Below are positions 14,000 through 16,066 of a stretch of DNA of 16,066 nt, piece by piece. The notes under the pieces were generated by a model, which was not told the origin of the DNA, made no database searches, and saw only the letters and a program-made list of their open reading frames with translations. The DNA lies in the NCBI GenBank assembly GCA_041742235.1, contig JBGSJA010000058.1, positions 1 to 16,066 on the forward strand, written 5' to 3'. Positions within the stretch are counted from its first letter, which is position 1, and every line of letters begins with the position of its first letter. This DNA comes from BOKV01 sp041742235. Lineage in GTDB: Bacteria > Pseudomonadota > Alphaproteobacteria > Rhizobiales > Rhizobiaceae. The translations under genes and the position numbers were made by a program.

Positions 14000-14818
14000 T
14001 CAGCCTTCGTCGATTGCCTTGCCGATGGCGGCGATCGCCTTTTGATAGACGCCTGCCTTGTTCCAGCCCTGGATCGCCGCAAAGTTCGGCTCGCCCTCCT
14101 GGTAGCCCTGGCCCGGCTGCCAGCCATAGCCGCGAAGGTAATTCGCGGTGGAAGCGAGCGCATCGGCGCGCGAAGTGATCATGTCCACCTTGCCGTTGCC
14201 ATCGCCGTCAGCGCCGAACTTGACATAATTGGCCGGCAGGAACTGCATCTGGCCGATTTCGCCGTGGCCAGCCCCTTTCATTTGGGTGCGCTTGAGCTGC
14301 CCGGTCTGCAATATCTGCAAGGCGGCGTAGAGCTGTTCCTCGAAGAATTCCGAGCGGCGGCAGTCATAGGCAAGCGTGGCGAGAGCGGCAAAGGCATCCT
14401 GATTGCCCTGGAAGCTGCCAAAGCCGGTTTCCATGCCCCAGATTGCCAGCAGCGGCCCGGCGGGAACGCCATATTTTACCTCGAGCTTGCGGAACAGCGC
14501 CGCGTTCTGCTTCTTCAGCGTGCGGCCCTTCGAGACGATGGCCGATGCGCCGCGTTTCTGCATGAACTGGTCGAAGGTGAGCTTGAAGCTTTTTTGATTA
14601 CGGTCGAGCGATATGGTTTTGGTGGCATAGGAAACACCGTCCAGCGCCTCGGCGATGGTGCGCTTGCTGACGCCGTTGGCGGCAGCCTCCGCCCTGAAGC
14701 TTTCCAGCCAGGCAGGAAAGCCGGCTGCATTGTCGCCGCATTGGGCCGCCATCGCCTGGCCTGAAATCGCCAGCCAAGCCGCTGCCGCGATCAACAGATT
14801 GGATTTTCCAGCAATCAT
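14000..14818 (-). CDS. Exported lytic murein transglycosylase, MltB type
   Basis: An enzyme of 272 residues that cleaves peptidoglycan glycan strands to 1,6-anhydro-muropeptides in the periplasm. A signal peptide occupies residues 1-25 or so (ending SGQAMAAQ). There is no lipobox, so unlike enterobacterial MltB it would be soluble. The MltB/SLT_2 pattern is clear: the catalytic Glu130 in IWGMETGFGSFQGN, then GEIGQMQFLPANYVKFGADGDGNGKVD and the C-terminal NYLRGYGWQPGQGY. No peptidoglycan-binding domain follows, so it is the short form. The start at 14818 is chosen because AAGGGAAG precedes it and gives a compact signal peptide; the longer start at 14851 adds 11 unlikely residues. It may share an upstream transcript with asd, but hairpins lie between them. 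Confidence 0.93.
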   Translation of the reverse strand: MIAGKSNLLIAAAAWLAISGQAMAAQCGDNAAGFPAWLESFRAEAAANGVSKRTIAEALDGVSYATKTISLDRNQKSFKLTFDQFMQKRGASAIVSKGRTLKKQNAALFRKLEVKYGVPAGPLLAIWGMETGFGSFQGNQDAFAALATLAYDCRRSEFFEEQLYAALQILQTGQLKRTQMKGAGHGEIGQMQFLPANYVKFGADGDGNGKVDMITSRADALASTANYLRGYGWQPGQGYQEGEPNFAAIQGWNKAGVYQKAIAAIGKAIDEG

Positions 14819-14893
14819 GCCTGCTTCCCTTGCCGCATGCGTTTGGGGCATGCCCGGTGTGTTGCGAATCGCGTGCCTTTATTGCCCGCCATC

Positions 14894-14930
14894 AACGAAA
14901 ATTCCACTTGCCTGCGGCAAAATTTTCGTT
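14894..14930. repeat. Long stem-loop upstream of the transglycosylase gene
   Basis: Arms AACGAAAATT (14894-14903) and AATTTTCGTT (14921-14930) pair perfectly. Nested inside them, TTGCC and GGCAA (14908-14912, 14916-14920) pair around TGC, leaving one 4-base bulge, CCAC. The result is a 15-bp hairpin in the 155-bp gap between asd and the transglycosylase gene. It could be an operator, a second terminator after asd, or a structure in the leader of the transglycosylase mRNA. Confidence 0.7.
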
Positions 14931-14964
14931 ACCGCGCAGTAATCATGAAAGATGACGGCACAAT

Positions 14965-14986
14965 GAAGGCCGCTTACGCGGCCTTC
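14965..14986 (-). terminator. Terminator hairpin overlapping the asd stop codon
   Basis: GAAGGCCGC and GCGGCCTTC (14965-14973, 14978-14986) form a 9-bp stem with the 4-base loop GTAA on the minus strand, so the asd stop codon TAA sits inside the loop and the last codons form one arm. The tail (ATTGTG) is poorly T-rich, so it may terminate weakly or mainly protect the mRNA end. Confidence 0.55.
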
Positions 14987-16005
14987 TGCTTTCGCAAAAG
15001 TCCCCGGTTGACGAGAAGTTCCGCGATCTGGATGGCATTGAGTGCGGCGCCCTTGCGCAGATTATCGGAAACCACCCAGATATTCAGGCCGTTCTCGACC
15101 GTCGGATCTTCGCGGATGCGCGAAATAAAGGTCGCGTCTTCGCCGGCGCATTCGAGCGGCGTCACATAGCCGCCGTTCTCGCGCTTGTCGACGACGAGGC
15201 AGCCGGGCGCCTCGCGCAGGATCTCGCGCGCCTCATCGGCGGTGATCGGCTCCTCGAACTCGATGTTGACCGCCTCGCTGTGCCCGATGAAGACGGGCAC
15301 GCGCACCGCCGTGCAGGTTACCTTGATCTTCTTGTCGAGCATCTTCTTGGTTTCGGCGACGACCTTCCATTCTTCCTTGGTCGAGCCGTCATCCATGAAG
15401 ACATCGATATGCGGGATGACATTGAAGGCGATGCGCTTGGTGAACTTCTTCGCTTCCAGCGGGTCGGCGACGAAAATCGCCCGCGTCTGGTTGAAGAGTT
15501 CGTCCATGCCGTCCTTTCCCGCGCCCGAAACAGACTGGTAGGTCGCGACAACGACGCGCTTGATCCGCGCGCGATCGTGCAGCGGCTTCAGCGCGACGAC
15601 GAGTTGTGCGGTCGAGCAGTTCGGATTGGCAATGATGTTGCGCTTGGAAAAGCCCTCGATCGCATCGGCATTGACCTCCGGCACGATCAGCGGGACATCG
15701 GCGTCGTAGCGCCATGCCGATGAGTTGTCGATGACGACGCAGCCCTGCGCCGCGATCCTGGGTGACCAGACCTTGGAGATCTCCCCGCCCGCCGACATCA
15801 ACGCGATGTCGGTGCCGGTGAAATCATAATTGTCCAGGGCCTGAACCTTCAACGTCTTGTCGCCGCAGGTAACTTCCGTTCCCTGGCTGCGGCGCGAGGC
15901 GAGCGCAACCACGGTGTCGGCGGGGAAGCCCCGCTCGTCCAGTATCGACAACATTTCGCGGCCCACATTGCCCGTGGCGCCGACGATTGCAACCTTGTAT
16001 CCCAT
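14974..16005 (-). CDS. asd: Aspartate-semialdehyde dehydrogenase
   Basis: Asd reduces aspartyl phosphate to aspartate semialdehyde with NADPH, the branch point to lysine, diaminopimelate, methionine and threonine. The protein has 343 residues, full length. It opens with the nucleotide-binding GATGNVG (9-15), has the catalytic Cys130 in NPNCST, and carries SVSGAGKDG (about 157-165) and the RVPVFIGHSEAVNIEFE segment with the active-site His. The start at 16005 has GGAGAT about 8 bases upstream. The remaining 61 bases to the window edge are GC-rich, with no recognisable promoter. The gene supplies diaminopimelate for peptidoglycan, which the neighbouring transglycosylase cleaves, but I take that proximity as incidental. 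Confidence 0.97.
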   Translation of the reverse strand: MGYKVAIVGATGNVGREMLSILDERGFPADTVVALASRRSQGTEVTCGDKTLKVQALDNYDFTGTDIALMSAGGEISKVWSPRIAAQGCVVIDNSSAWRYDADVPLIVPEVNADAIEGFSKRNIIANPNCSTAQLVVALKPLHDRARIKRVVVATYQSVSGAGKDGMDELFNQTRAIFVADPLEAKKFTKRIAFNVIPHIDVFMDDGSTKEEWKVVAETKKMLDKKIKVTCTAVRVPVFIGHSEAVNIEFEEPITADEAREILREAPGCLVVDKRENGGYVTPLECAGEDATFISRIREDPTVENGLNIWVVSDNLRKGAALNAIQIAELLVNRGLLRKQKAA

Positions 16006-16066
16006 GATCTGATCTCCGAAATCCCTGTGGGTCCTGCCCGTTTTGCTCCCCCGCCGGCACCGGCCG

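Overview
The window looks like a chromosomal segment of a GC-rich alphaproteobacterium, most likely of the order Hyphomicrobiales (Rhizobiales). This rests on the block htpX - rsmB - heparinase-like gene - purH with a divergent SdhAF4/DUF1674 gene, on protein sequences that read as rhizobial, and on an anti-Shine-Dalgarno small RNA of the alpha-r14/NfeR1 type. I see no transposase, integrase, phage gene, tRNA, rRNA or CRISPR array, so it looks like core genome with a few accessory touches.

Positions 1-643 hold the 3' end of acetyl-CoA synthetase (acs). The 633-base stretch 644-1276 has no conventional gene but is not empty. It holds the acs terminator, a 21-residue open reading frame behind an extreme ribosome binding site, a strong terminator, and on the minus strand a three-hairpin small RNA whose three 11-nt loops are identical, with an activator-type promoter upstream. 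A secreted nuclease homologue (minus) follows. A 48-bp, nearly perfect palindrome sits directly in front of its start. Then come a small SdhAF4-like gene (minus) and, divergently, htpX.

Positions 2187-8125 form a rightward series: the membrane protease HtpX, the 16S rRNA methyltransferase RsmB, a heparinase II/III-like protein and the bifunctional purine enzyme PurH. A UMF1-type MFS transporter (minus) converges on purH with only 7 bp between them.

Positions 9656-13993 hold seven closely packed rightward genes, probably one operon: a small membrane protein, a pyridoxal kinase, a DUF429 protein, a beta-carbonic anhydrase, an SbtA-type bicarbonate transporter, an SbtB/PII-like protein, and a small exported protein. 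Three of the junctions are 4-nt ATGA overlaps. The middle trio reads as an inorganic-carbon module: SbtA imports bicarbonate, SbtB gates it in response to nucleotides, and carbonic anhydrase interconverts CO2 and bicarbonate. Nothing in the window suggests autotrophy, so a role in feeding bicarbonate to biosynthetic carboxylases is the simplest reading (inference).

The right end carries, on the minus strand, an exported MltB-type lytic transglycosylase and aspartate-semialdehyde dehydrogenase (asd). They are separated by 155 bp holding two hairpins, one of which has the asd stop codon in its loop.
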